Part shown: piece after piece, positions 8,007-16,324 of the stretch
Position numbering within the stretch: the stretch's first letter is position 1
Layout: each line of letters opens with the position of its first letter
Assembly (NCBI GenBank): GCA_963593765.1
Contig: CAVBBU010000001.1
Location: 1 to 52,688, forward strand
Direction of reading: 5' to 3'
Length of the DNA: 52,688 nt
Origin: CAVBBU01 sp963593765
GTDB taxonomy: Bacteria; Bacillota; Clostridia; Lachnospirales; Lachnospiraceae
The notes under the pieces: model-generated
Told to the model about the DNA's origin: nothing
The model's input: only the letters and a program-made list of their open reading frames with translations
Database searches by the model: none
Made by a program: the position numbers and the translations under genes

Positions 8007-9932
8007 ATGAAGGATGGATTTATAAAGGTAGCAGCAGCTACACCTAAGGTTAAGGTAGCAGATACTGATTTTAATACAGAGGCTATATTTAGAATAATGA
8101 AAGCAGAATATAAAAAGGAAACTAAGATATGTGTATTTCCTGAGCTTTGCATAACTGCATATACCTGTAGTGATCTTTTTTTTCAAAAGACTCTTTTGGA
8201 CAATGCTAAGCTTTGCCTCTATAGGCTTGTTAAGGCAAGTAAGGGGCATGACATGCTTACGATTGTTGGACTTCCACTCGAGCATAACGGAAAGCTATAT
8301 AATGCAGCAGCCTGTTTTCAGGATGGAAAGCTTCTTGGAATAGTTCCTAAAAGCTATATACCAAACTATAATGAGTTTTATGAAAAGAGACATTTTGCTG
8401 TTGCACCGACAGAGCTTAGCTATGTAGACTTTTTTGGACATGAAGTACCATTTGGAACTAAGCTATTATTTAAGTGTGCAAATGTCGAAAGCCTTACACT
8501 TGCTATAGAGATATGTGAGGATGTCTGGGCAGCTAAGTCACCTAGCATAGAGCATGCTATGGCAGGAGCTACAGTAATTGCAAATCTTTCCGCATCAGAT
8601 GAGGTTATAGGTAAGAGCGACTATAGACGTCAGATGGTTAATGTGCAGTCAGGAAAATTAATGTGTGCATATATATATACCAGTGCAGGAGAAGGCGAGT
8701 CGTCGCAGGATCTTATATTTAGCGGACACAATATAATAGCTGAAAACGGAAACATACTTTCTGAGTCAGAGAGATTTACTGCCGAGACTATACATACAGA
8801 TATAGATGTAGAGAAAATTGCAGAAGAAAGAAGAAGAAATACAGCATATGCATGCGTGGATAATGACGAATATGAAACCGTATATTTTATGCTTGAGGAG
8901 AGTAAAACTAAGCTTGATAGATATGTAGATCCTATGCCATTTGTTCCGTCAAATGATACCGCCAGAGATGGCAGATGCAGTGAGATACTTACACTTCAGT
9001 CACTAGGACTTAAAAAGAGACTTGAGCATATAGGAACAAAAAATGTTGTGCTTGGTCTATCCGGCGGACTTGATTCTACGCTTGCACTTATAATATGTGC
9101 CAAGGCTTACGATATGCTAGGCATTTCAAGAAATGGAATCACATGTATAACTATGCCTTGCTTTGGAACGACAGACAGAACATATAATAATGCGATTGAG
9201 CTTTCAAAGGCACTTGGTGCTACTATTAGAGAAATAGATATTAAGGAAGCTGTTACGCTGCATCTTAAGGATATAAAGCATGATATAAATAATAAGGATG
9301 TTACATATGAAAATGCACAGGCAAGAGAGAGAACGCAGGTTCTTATGGATATTGCAAATCAGGTAGGCGGCATAGTAATAGGTACAGGAGATCTATCAGA
9401 GCTTGCACTTGGCTGGGCAACATATAATGGCGACCACATGTCTATGTATGCGGTAAATGCATCTGTTCCGAAAACACTCGTTAGACATCTAGTTAGATAC
9501 TATGCATTAAACTGCGGGGATAAAAAGCTTTCAGATATTCTTATAGATGTTTGCAATACTCCGGTTAGTCCGGAGCTTCTTCCGCCAACTAATGGTAAGA
9601 TAAGTCAAAAGACAGAGGACCTTGTAGGACCTTACGAGCTGCATGACTTCTTCCTATATAATATGATAAGATTTGGATATAAGCCGTCTAAGGTATATAG
9701 ATTAGCTGTGCATGCATGGAAGGGCAAATATGATAAGGCTACTATATATAAGTGGCTTGAGACATTTATAAAGAGATTTTTCTCACAACAGTTTAAACGC
9801 TCATGCCTGCCTGACGGACCTAAGGTTGGTAGCGTTACACTGTCACCTAGAGGCGACCTTCGTATGCCATCTGATGCATCATGCAGCATATGGCTAGAGG
9901 ACTTAAAGAGCTGCAAGAGTAAAAAGAAATAG
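8007..9932 (+). CDS. nadE: Glutamine-dependent NAD+ synthetase
   Basis: 641 residues, two domains. The N-terminal nitrilase-type glutaminase has Glu46 (PELC), Lys115 (PKSYIPN) and Cys170 (IEICEDVW). The C-terminal NAD synthetase has the ATP PP-loop SGGLDS at 352-357. Ammonia from glutamine amidates deamido-NAD+ in the last step of NAD synthesis. GGAGGAG lies just before the ATG at 8007; an in-frame TTG at 7995 would be inside that site and is rejected. Confidence 0.96.
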   Translation: MKDGFIKVAAATPKVKVADTDFNTEAIFRIMKAEYKKETKICVFPELCITAYTCSDLFFQKTLLDNAKLCLYRLVKASKGHDMLTIVGLPLEHNGKLYNAAACFQDGKLLGIVPKSYIPNYNEFYEKRHFAVAPTELSYVDFFGHEVPFGTKLLFKCANVESLTLAIEICEDVWAAKSPSIEHAMAGATVIANLSASDEVIGKSDYRRQMVNVQSGKLMCAYIYTSAGEGESSQDLIFSGHNIIAENGNILSESERFTAETIHTDIDVEKIAEERRRNTAYACVDNDEYETVYFMLEESKTKLDRYVDPMPFVPSNDTARDGRCSEILTLQSLGLKKRLEHIGTKNVVLGLSGGLDSTLALIICAKAYDMLGISRNGITCITMPCFGTTDRTYNNAIELSKALGATIREIDIKEAVTLHLKDIKHDINNKDVTYENAQARERTQVLMDIANQVGGIVIGTGDLSELALGWATYNGDHMSMYAVNASVPKTLVRHLVRYYALNCGDKKLSDILIDVCNTPVSPELLPPTNGKISQKTEDLVGPYELHDFFLYNMIRFGYKPSKVYRLAVHAWKGKYDKATIYKWLETFIKRFFSQQFKRSCLPDGPKVGSVTLSPRGDLRMPSDASCSIWLEDLKSCKSKKK

Positions 9933-9934
9933 CT

Positions 9935-10726
9935 ATGATTACATCAAGATCTAATAAAAAAATAAAGGACATATCACTTCTAATTAAAAAGTCCAGCTTT
10001 AGAAAGGAGACTGGACTTTTTGTAGTAGAAGGAATACGTATGTTTAGGGAGCTGGCTAAGGAGAGTATAGCAGAGGTTATAATTAGTGATAGCTTTTATA
10101 AGCAGGCTGATGAGAAATTTAAGTCTTATCTTAACAAGCATAGCTTTGAGATAGTTAGTGATGAAATATATAATTTTATAAGCGATACAAAAACACCGCA
10201 GGGCATACTTGCGACAGTACATATTCCGACATATAAGATAGATAAGGCATTAGAAAAAAATAGCAATCCACTGGTAGTTATTCTAGAGCATATACAGGAT
10301 CCCGGAAACCTCGGGACTATAATAAGAAGCAGTGAGGGAGCAGGCGTAAGCCTTATACTAGCAGATGAAAATACCGCAGATGTATATAATCCAAAGGTTG
10401 TAAGGTCTACTATGGGATCAATATTCAGAGTGCCATATATTATAAGTAGGGATCTAGGTGCGGATATAGCAAGGCTTAAAAAAGAGGGCATAGCTATATA
10501 TGCGACGCATCTTGATAAGGATAGTCTTACATATGATAATGCAGACTTTACTAAGCCAAGTGCATTTATGATAGGAAATGAGGCAGCAGGACTTACAGAT
10601 AATATAGTTTCGCTTGCAGATAAAAAGGTACATATACCTATGCTTGGGAGCGTAGAGTCGCTTAATGCTTCGGTGGCTGCATCGGTTGTTATGTATGAGG
10701 CGGCAAGGCAGAGAAGGCAGGACTAG
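9935..10726 (+). CDS. TrmH/SpoU-family RNA 2'-O-methyltransferase
   Basis: 263 residues. A small N-terminal substrate-binding domain precedes the SPOUT knot domain with motifs HIQDPGNLGTIIRS, FMIGNEAAGL and SLNASVAASVVMYE. It uses SAM to methylate a ribose in rRNA or tRNA; the exact target is not readable. It starts two bases after nadE with no clear ribosome site, so it is likely translationally coupled. Confidence 0.9.
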   Translation: MITSRSNKKIKDISLLIKKSSFRKETGLFVVEGIRMFRELAKESIAEVIISDSFYKQADEKFKSYLNKHSFEIVSDEIYNFISDTKTPQGILATVHIPTYKIDKALEKNSNPLVVILEHIQDPGNLGTIIRSSEGAGVSLILADENTADVYNPKVVRSTMGSIFRVPYIISRDLGADIARLKKEGIAIYATHLDKDSLTYDNADFTKPSAFMIGNEAAGLTDNIVSLADKKVHIPMLGSVESLNASVAASVVMYEAARQRRQD

Positions 10727-10810
10727 CAAAAGTGTCGAAATGCCGGATTACTGTGCGTATATGCGGACGTGCTATTAAGGCAAAATAAATAGAGAAGGTG
10801 TTAATTTCAA

Positions 10811-10984
10811 ATGGCTATATGTGATGAATGTAATAATTATCAATATGATGATGAAGATGAGTGCTACTACTGCGTAGCAGACATGGACGAGGATGATGTA
10901 TATAGGCTGACACAAAGGCAGTATAAAAGCTGCCCTTTTTTTAGCTCAAATAACGAATATGAGGTAGTCAAAAAACAGATATAA
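10811..10984 (+). CDS. Small Cys-rich DUF6472-like protein
   Basis: 57 residues, starting MAICDECNNYQYDDEDE. Paired cysteines (CDEC at 4-7, CYYC at 18-21, plus Cys41 in SCPFF) suggest zinc or metal binding. The pattern with a C-terminal YEVVKKQI resembles a short conserved family seen next to housekeeping genes in Lachnospiraceae (DUF6472, from memory). AGAAGGTG precedes the ATG at 10811. Function unknown. Confidence 0.75.
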   Translation: MAICDECNNYQYDDEDECYYCVADMDEDDVYRLTQRQYKSCPFFSSNNEYEVVKKQI

Positions 10985-10998
10985 AAGCAGAAAACGGC

Positions 10999-11027
10999 TT
11001 GAGAATATAAAAAACGTGTTGTAAAAT
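10999..11027 (+). promoter_or_regulatory. Predicted promoter of the AbrB/PIN operon
   Basis: TTGAGA (10999-11004), 17 bases, TAAAAT (11022-11027). The start would fall inside the palindrome 11028-11058. Confidence 0.5.
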
Positions 11028-11059
11028 AAAAGTAGGAAATTCATAATTTCCTACTTTTT
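11028..11059. terminator. Perfect 14-bp palindrome: terminator and/or operator
   Basis: AAAAGTAGGAAATT and AATTTCCTACTTTT flank a 3-base loop, with T-rich ends on both strands. It can end transcription from the upstream operon. Because it begins right after the -10 box of the toxin-antitoxin promoter, it could also be the autoregulatory operator of the AbrB-type antitoxin. Confidence 0.75.
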
Positions 11060-11077
11060 GGATGGAGGATAATTGAC

Positions 11078-11350
11078 ATGAGTATTACAAAGGTGAATGA
11101 TGCAAGGGTAATGTCAAAGGGACAGGTTACTATACCAAAGGATATTCGACAGGTTCTTGGAATAGAATCAGGTGATAGGGTTACATTCATAGTAGAAGGG
11201 GGCAGTGTTAGAGTTGTTAATTCTGCAGTATATGCAATGATTCGTTTGCAGGAAGAAATGAAGGGAGCGGCTAAGCCTGCTGGATTTTCTAATGAAGCTG
11301 AGATTGCAGCATGGATAACAGGTAATCGGAGAGAGGAAAACAAAGCATGA
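11078..11350 (+). CDS. AbrB/SpoVT-domain antitoxin
   Basis: 90 residues. Residues about 9-47 hold the swapped-hairpin DNA-binding domain (VMSKGQVTIPKDIRQVLGI..GDRVTFIV). The C-terminal part, rich in Glu and Ala, likely neutralises the toxin. Ribosome site GGATGGAGG. It overlaps the PIN gene by ATGA, a normal toxin-antitoxin layout, and probably represses its own promoter. Confidence 0.88.
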   Translation: MSITKVNDARVMSKGQVTIPKDIRQVLGIESGDRVTFIVEGGSVRVVNSAVYAMIRLQEEMKGAAKPAGFSNEAEIAAWITGNRREENKA

Positions 11351-11751
11351 AAATTATGCTTGATACAAACATAATCATATCTGCAGCCCTGTTCCCGAAT
11401 GGACGAGCGGCAGCTGCATATATGAAAGCACTTCAATACCCATATGAGCCAATTATATGTGATTATGTTGTAGATGAGCTGCATAGGAAATTTAAAGAAA
11501 AGTTTCCAAAGCATGTAGAAGAATTTGAATTATTTTTATCCACATCCTTGTCAGTAATTAAATTAGTTAAAACTCCAAAGAAGGTAGTGCCTATAGAAAA
11601 ATGTATTCGAGACACAAAGGACAGAGAGATACTTAGGGCAGCACTTGATGCACATGTAGATTTGTTATTGACGGGGGATAAGGACTTTCTCGAGTCACAA
11701 ATTTCAGAGCCACGAATAATTTCTGTGGCAGATTTTCTGGAAAAAAGATAA
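11347..11751 (+). CDS. PIN-domain toxin (putative ribonuclease)
   Basis: 134 residues. It begins with KIMLDTNIIISA, carrying the first catalytic Asp (Asp6), followed by a central VVDELHRKF Glu and the acidic motifs IRDTKDREIL and LLTGDKDFL. These are the metal-binding residues of PIN nucleases such as VapC and the PIN_3 group. It would cut RNA when freed from the upstream antitoxin. Confidence 0.88.
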   Translation: MKIMLDTNIIISAALFPNGRAAAAYMKALQYPYEPIICDYVVDELHRKFKEKFPKHVEEFELFLSTSLSVIKLVKTPKKVVPIEKCIRDTKDREILRAALDAHVDLLLTGDKDFLESQISEPRIISVADFLEKR

Positions 11752-11860
11752 ATTATAGTTGGATAATTTAAAAAGTTGATTGTATTTGAATGTGGAATTA
11801 CTCTTACTGTAGATGGTGGCTGTGTCATAGGATTTGCCATAGGATTTTAGGGTGTAGGCA

Positions 11861-11889
11861 TTGATTTATCATGCTTTATATACTATTAT
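11861..11889 (+). promoter_or_regulatory. Predicted promoter of the ECF S-component gene
   Basis: TTGATT (11861-11866), 17 bases, TATTAT (11884-11889). Start near 11896, with a short leader to the ATG at 11924. No riboswitch-like fold was evident in that leader. Confidence 0.5.
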
Positions 11890-11923
11890 AGTTGGAAATT
11901 GTTTTGGAAAGGTGGGGGAAGAT

Positions 11924-12511
11924 ATGAAGGAAAATAAAAAGGTTATGAAGCTTTGCCAGTGTGCACTTATGGCAGCACTTTGCTTTGTATCATTTAATTA
12001 TTTGCAGATTAAGATTCCGCTTCCTGGTGGAGAGCAGACATCTCTGCACGTGGGCAATGCATTCTGCGTTCTGGCGGCACTTATACTTGGTGGCGGCTAT
12101 GGTGGCTTAGCAGGTGCGGTAGGTATGTCTATAGCAGATATTCTAGATCCTATATACATATACGGAGCACCAAAGACATTTGTTCTAAAGCTTTGCATTG
12201 GACTTATATCAGGCTTTGTAGCACACAACATTGCAAGGATAAATGATTCGCATGACAAGGCATACGTATATAAGTGGAGCGTGATAGCTTCTGTTTGCGG
12301 TCTTGGATTTAACGTGATAGCAGATCCGGTAGCAAGCTATTTTTATAAGCAGTATATACTAGGTCAGCCTCAAGAGGTAGCAGCGATATTAGCTAAGATG
12401 GGTGCTATAACCACCCTGGTCAATGCTATCGTATCCACTATCTTAGTCGCAGTAGTATATAATGTTTTGCGACCAGTTTTAAAAAGACAGCATATACTTG
12501 GTGCGATGTAA
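11924..12511 (+). CDS. ECF transporter S component (vitamin/cofactor uptake)
   Basis: 195 residues, mostly hydrophobic with about six membrane segments and the typical glycine-rich LGGGYGGLAGAVGMSIADIL segment. S components bind a vitamin and dock to a shared EcfA/A'/T energising module; none is in the window, so this belongs to the group II (shared) type. The substrate cannot be read. GGTGGGGGAAG precedes the ATG at 11924; a longer in-frame TTG start falls on the -35 box. Confidence 0.82.
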   Translation: MKENKKVMKLCQCALMAALCFVSFNYLQIKIPLPGGEQTSLHVGNAFCVLAALILGGGYGGLAGAVGMSIADILDPIYIYGAPKTFVLKLCIGLISGFVAHNIARINDSHDKAYVYKWSVIASVCGLGFNVIADPVASYFYKQYILGQPQEVAAILAKMGAITTLVNAIVSTILVAVVYNVLRPVLKRQHILGAM

Positions 12512-12608
12512 TAAGAACAGACGTTCTAGTGGTTTATGTAATAATATATAAAAAATCATATCAAAATATGTATAAAATATAGAAAGCAAATAAATTGCAA
12601 ATTATTTG

Positions 12609-12637
12609 TTGACAGCAGAAATTTTAAAGAGTAATAT
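12609..12637 (+). promoter_or_regulatory. Near-consensus promoter of the tad locus
   Basis: TTGACA (12609-12614), 17 bases, TAATAT (12632-12637). The start would be at about 12643-12645, only 2-4 bases before the ATG at 12647, which predicts a leaderless or nearly leaderless first gene. Confidence 0.65.
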
Positions 12638-12667
12638 GTGGACACGATGAATCACATATTACTCTTT
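12626..12667. promoter_or_regulatory. 15-bp perfect palindrome over the -10 box and start codon
   Basis: AAAGAGTAATATGTG (12626-12640) and CACATATTACTCTTT (12653-12667) are exact inverted repeats around a 12-base centre that contains the ATG. The left arm includes the -10 box. Either an operator for a dimeric regulator of pilus genes, or a terminator (the right arm is followed by TT) for reading from upstream. Confidence 0.7.
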
Positions 12668-13135
12668 TTGTTACCGCTTCTTGCGGCAGCATCTATTACG
12701 GACCTTGAGATAGGACGTATTCCGAATTTCTTAATTATGCTAGGACTTCTAGCAGGAATTCCATTTTGTGATATATATTACCTAATACGTTTTTTTGCTG
12801 TAATTATTATTGGAATTTTATTTCAAAGATTCGGATTTTTCGGTGCTGGGGATATAAAGCTATCTGGTCTTATAATTGCATATATGGGATGGGATAAAGG
12901 TATATGTTCTGTAGTGCTATCGCTTGTGATTGCAGCTGCAGCATCTTTTATAATTTTAATAAGACGAGATATTCTAATAGAAAGGCTTAGGCTTTTTATA
13001 GAATATATAAGGCTTATTAAATCTGGAGATGTGCAAAGCTATAGAAGCGGAGCAAGAGCAGATACAAAGGCTTTAATTCCTATGGCACCAATCCTTTTTG
13101 CAGGGGTATTAATTGTTGCAATTATCTTTTGCTGA
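12647..13135 (+). CDS. Prepilin peptidase, TadV/CpaA type (A24)
   Basis: 162 residues, about five membrane segments. The two catalytic Asp are in ITDLEIGRIPN and GAGDIKLSG, the defining motifs of type IV prepilin peptidases. It should cleave and possibly methylate the Flp pilin and TadE-like pseudopilins. No Shine-Dalgarno is seen before ATG 12647 (a GTG at 12638 is an alternative), in line with a leaderless start. First gene of the tad locus. Confidence 0.88.
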   Translation: MNHILLFLLPLLAAASITDLEIGRIPNFLIMLGLLAGIPFCDIYYLIRFFAVIIIGILFQRFGFFGAGDIKLSGLIIAYMGWDKGICSVVLSLVIAAAASFIILIRRDILIERLRLFIEYIRLIKSGDVQSYRSGARADTKALIPMAPILFAGVLIVAIIFC

Positions 13136-13348
13136 TTTTTTAAAAGTGAAAAGTGATATAGTATTAAATTATTAGTTTTAAAAACAAGTAATAGAAATTA
13201 AAAAATTAAAACCATACAATCGAAATCATACAATCAAAATTATAAAACCCAAATCATAAAATCAGAAATCGAAATCATTGAGTAGACATCATAAACTAAA
13301 ATCGAATAACAAAATCAAAATAAAAACCAATTATCTAAATAAAAATAG
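13136..13348 (+). other. A-rich, G-poor leader with AATCA-type repeats
   Basis: A low-complexity stretch with many variants of AAATCATAAAATC and GAAATCATACAATC spaced about 10-15 bases. No gene is seen. As RNA it should be unstructured; as DNA the phased A-runs could bend. It lies between the first peptidase gene and the rest of the tad locus. Confidence 0.4.
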
Positions 13349-13360
13349 AAAGGCGTATGC

Positions 13361-14374
13361 ATGATAAGAATATGTGCAATATTAGGTAAGGATATAGCTT
13401 ATATATCTAAGCTTGCAGATTATATTAACTTACAAAACAGACTTGGCTTTAAGACTATAGCCTATGAAGGGTTAGATGAATATATAAAGGGAGCTAATGA
13501 ATATAAGATAGAGATACTGCTTACTGATGAGGAGAGCTTTGCAAGGCTTGGAATAGAAAGCGGCAATGCATGTAAGGTAATTTTATCTGAGGATGGCTAT
13601 AGTACATTTAAGGATGCTCCGACTATATATAAATACAAGCCGGCGGATGAAATTATGAGGGAGCTGCTTTGCATATATTCTGATAATAGCATAGAAAGCC
13701 TCGTGCCTGCATCTAGCACTAAGTCAGAGCTTATAGCTATTTATTCACCGATTAATCGCATAGGTAAGACTTCATTTTCCATTGCATATGCAAATGCACT
13801 TTCAAAAAATGGAAGTACGCTTCTTATTACGTTTGAGGAATTTAAAGGTATTTTTGCAAATGAGTCTAATGAGGAAAGAGGCGACTTATCCGATGTTATC
13901 TATTACTTTTTGCAGGGAGATTATTCATGGAGCCGTTTAAAAAGCACAGTGCATAGCCTAGGAGATGCCGACTATATACCACCGGTAAGATATGCAGAGG
14001 ATCTTATGCAGCTTAGTGATGAGGATATAGGTTCACTTTTTGCAAGGATTTCTTCTGAATCGGGATATGAGCATGTTGTTATAGATTTTGGCTGCTTTGG
14101 GAAAAGGGCTGCGGTGCTTTTAGAGCTTTGCGACAGGATATATTTGCCGCTGCTTGATGATAGCATAAGCCAGATAAAGCTTAACGAATTTTATAATTAT
14201 CTTGATATATCAGGAAGAGAGCTTATTAAAAATAAGATTATCAGCCTCGAGCTTCCTTATGAAAAAAACAAAGAGCGCAGGGCATTAGATTTATCTGATT
14301 ATCTAAATGGTGCATTATATGACAAGGCACTTGAATTAATCGAAGCAAAGGAGAATGTATTTGAAGCACAATGA
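13361..14374 (+). CDS. TadZ/CpaE-like protein
   Basis: 337 residues. An N-terminal receiver-like domain (about 1-110) has no clear phosphoacceptor context. A ParA/MinD-type fold follows, with a degenerate Walker A (SPINRIGKTSFS), as is usual in TadZ, which localises the pilus machine. GAAAGGCG precedes the ATG. It overlaps the ATPase gene downstream, as expected for a tad operon. Confidence 0.75.
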   Translation: MIRICAILGKDIAYISKLADYINLQNRLGFKTIAYEGLDEYIKGANEYKIEILLTDEESFARLGIESGNACKVILSEDGYSTFKDAPTIYKYKPADEIMRELLCIYSDNSIESLVPASSTKSELIAIYSPINRIGKTSFSIAYANALSKNGSTLLITFEEFKGIFANESNEERGDLSDVIYYFLQGDYSWSRLKSTVHSLGDADYIPPVRYAEDLMQLSDEDIGSLFARISSESGYEHVVIDFGCFGKRAAVLLELCDRIYLPLLDDSISQIKLNEFYNYLDISGRELIKNKIISLELPYEKNKERRALDLSDYLNGALYDKALELIEAKENVFEAQ

Positions 14375-15584
14375 AGGGCTATATGAGGAGCTAAGAGGAA
14401 TACTAGCTCAAAGATTGTCTGGTCTTAGACATATAGAGGATGATGAATTATATGAGCTTATAGATGAGGAGATAGCAGAGTATGAGGGAAATAGCTTTTT
14501 TCCTGTAGAGCAAAAGATAAGCCTAAGAAGAGCACTTTTTGATTCATTTAGAAGACTTGATATATTGCAGGAGCTTTTAGATAGATCCGACATAACTGAG
14601 ATTATGGTTAATGGGAGTGATAATATATTTGTAGAGCAGTCAGGGCAGTCGCTTAAGGTAGATAGAAGCTTTAGAGGGGAGGAGCAGCTAGAGGATGTAA
14701 TTCAGCAAATAGTTAGCAAGGTAAATCGATCTGTTAATACCTCTAATCCTATAGTAGATGCAAGGCTTAGTGATGGCTCAAGAGTTCATGTAGTTCTTCC
14801 ACCTATTTCTCTTGATGGGGCAGTAGTAACTATAAGAAAATTTCCAGAGCCTATAAGCATTGAAAAGCTTATAAGCTATGGGGCTATAACTAGGCAGGCG
14901 GCAGAGATGCTTTCTAAGCTTGTTCGCTCAGGCTATAACATTTTCATAAGCGGTGGTACTAATTCTGGCAAGACTACATTTCTTAATGCATTATCTTCAT
15001 ATATTCCAAATGATGAAAGAGTAATAACTATAGAGGACTCGGCAGAGCTTCAGCTGGTACATATAAAAAATATAGTACGACTAGAGGCAAGAAGAGCTAA
15101 TTCACAGGGCGATGGCGAGGTAAGCATAGCAGATCTTATAAAGGCTTCGCTTCGTATGAATCCGGATAGGATAGTTGTCGGCGAGGTAAGAGGTGCAGAG
15201 GCATTAGATATGCTTCAGGCTATGAACACGGGGCATGATGGATCGCTAAGCACGGGACATGGTAATTCACCAAAGGATATGCTATCCAGGCTTGAAACAA
15301 TGGTTCTTACCGGAGCTAATCTTCCGCTACCTGCTATACGTGCGCAGATATCAAGTGCGATAGATATTTTGGTTCACCTTGGAAGGCTTCGAGATAGATC
15401 AAGAAGAGTTTTAGCAATATGTGAGATAGGAGAATATAAGGATGGAGAGATCGGGCTCAATACCCTATACGAATTTGAAGAAGAGAAAGGCAGTTATAGT
15501 AACGAGAGAGTCGTCGGCACTCTCAAAAAGAAGGGTGAGCTTATCCATACCCAAAAGCTTATCGCATCAGGCGATAGATTATAG
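14361..15584 (+). CDS. TadA/CpaF-type secretion ATPase
   Basis: About 407 residues. The motor ATPase of Flp pilus assembly: Walker A GGTNSGKTTFL, Walker B/Asp box RIVVGEVRGAEALD, and His box TGHDGSLSTGHGNS. The TTG at 14361 is preferred because AGGAG lies seven bases upstream; the ATG at 14355 is only one base after that site. Cytoplasmic, working with TadB and TadC. It overlaps tadZ by about 14 bp and tadB by 143 bp. Not to be confused with the tRNA deaminase tadA at 35565. Confidence 0.92.
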   Translation: MKHNEGLYEELRGILAQRLSGLRHIEDDELYELIDEEIAEYEGNSFFPVEQKISLRRALFDSFRRLDILQELLDRSDITEIMVNGSDNIFVEQSGQSLKVDRSFRGEEQLEDVIQQIVSKVNRSVNTSNPIVDARLSDGSRVHVVLPPISLDGAVVTIRKFPEPISIEKLISYGAITRQAAEMLSKLVRSGYNIFISGGTNSGKTTFLNALSSYIPNDERVITIEDSAELQLVHIKNIVRLEARRANSQGDGEVSIADLIKASLRMNPDRIVVGEVRGAEALDMLQAMNTGHDGSLSTGHGNSPKDMLSRLETMVLTGANLPLPAIRAQISSAIDILVHLGRLRDRSRRVLAICEIGEYKDGEIGLNTLYEFEEEKGSYSNERVVGTLKKKGELIHTQKLIASGDRL

Positions 15585-16311
15585 CAAATACAGCTTTACT
15601 TTTATAGCTTGGCTTAGGCTTACGCTTATCGCTCTTGCAGGAACTGCGGTGCTTGCATTTACATTTTATAGGCAGATATTTGCATGGGTTCTTATGCTTC
15701 CGTTTGTTATCATTTATCCCTTTTATAAAAAAACGGATTTGATTAATGAAAGAAAGAGAAGACTTTCTATAGAATTTAAGGAGGCTATACTTGTGCTGTC
15801 AGGCTGCCTTAGTGCAGGCTATTCTCCGGAAAATTCTCTTAAGGAAAGCGTAGAGGAGCTGGTAGTTTTATATGGCAAGGACTGCATGATAGTTAGAGAA
15901 TTTGAATATCTGTATCACAGAGTATGCACAAATATTCCTATAGAAAAGGCGTTCGAGGAATTTGCAGAGAGAAGTTCACTAGATGATATACGAATGTTTG
16001 CAAGCGTTCTTAGAATTGCAAAGCGTAGCGGTGGAGAGCTAGTTGGCATTATTAATCATACTGCAGATACTATAGGCGATAAGATAAAGATGGAAGAGGA
16101 TATACGAACTATGACAGCTGCAAAGAGATTTGAGCAAAGCATAATGAATATTATCCCCATACTTATAGTTATATATATCGATCTTACATCACCGGGATTT
16201 TTTGATTTGATGTACGCAACTATTATAGGAAGAATAATTATGACGGTATGCCTAGTAGCATATATAGTTGCTGTTTTGATGGCAAAGAAAATTCTTAAAA
16301 TAGAGATATAG
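15442..16311 (+). CDS. TadB-like inner membrane platform protein
   Basis: 289 residues. Two membrane segments near residues 50-90 precede a T2SSF domain (LSAGYSPENSLKESV..., FASVLRIAKRSGGEL), and two more membrane helices close the protein. It forms the platform with TadC. ATG 15442 has GGAG nine bases upstream, giving a long overlap with the ATPase gene; an in-frame GTG at 15535 lacks spacing to a ribosome site but is possible. Confidence 0.85.
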   Translation: MERSGSIPYTNLKKRKAVIVTRESSALSKRRVSLSIPKSLSHQAIDYSKYSFTFIAWLRLTLIALAGTAVLAFTFYRQIFAWVLMLPFVIIYPFYKKTDLINERKRRLSIEFKEAILVLSGCLSAGYSPENSLKESVEELVVLYGKDCMIVREFEYLYHRVCTNIPIEKAFEEFAERSSLDDIRMFASVLRIAKRSGGELVGIINHTADTIGDKIKMEEDIRTMTAAKRFEQSIMNIIPILIVIYIDLTSPGFFDLMYATIIGRIIMTVCLVAYIVAVLMAKKILKIEI

Positions 16312-16324
16312 CTAAGGAGAGGTT

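Noticed and set aside
12638..12646. GTG start three codons upstream for the first prepilin peptidase
   Set aside because: It overlaps the base after the -10 box and would lie before the predicted transcript start; ATG 12647 is preferred.
13195..13350. CRISPR-like periodicity of the AATCA words
   Set aside because: Spacing is irregular, there are no distinct spacers and no cas genes in the window.
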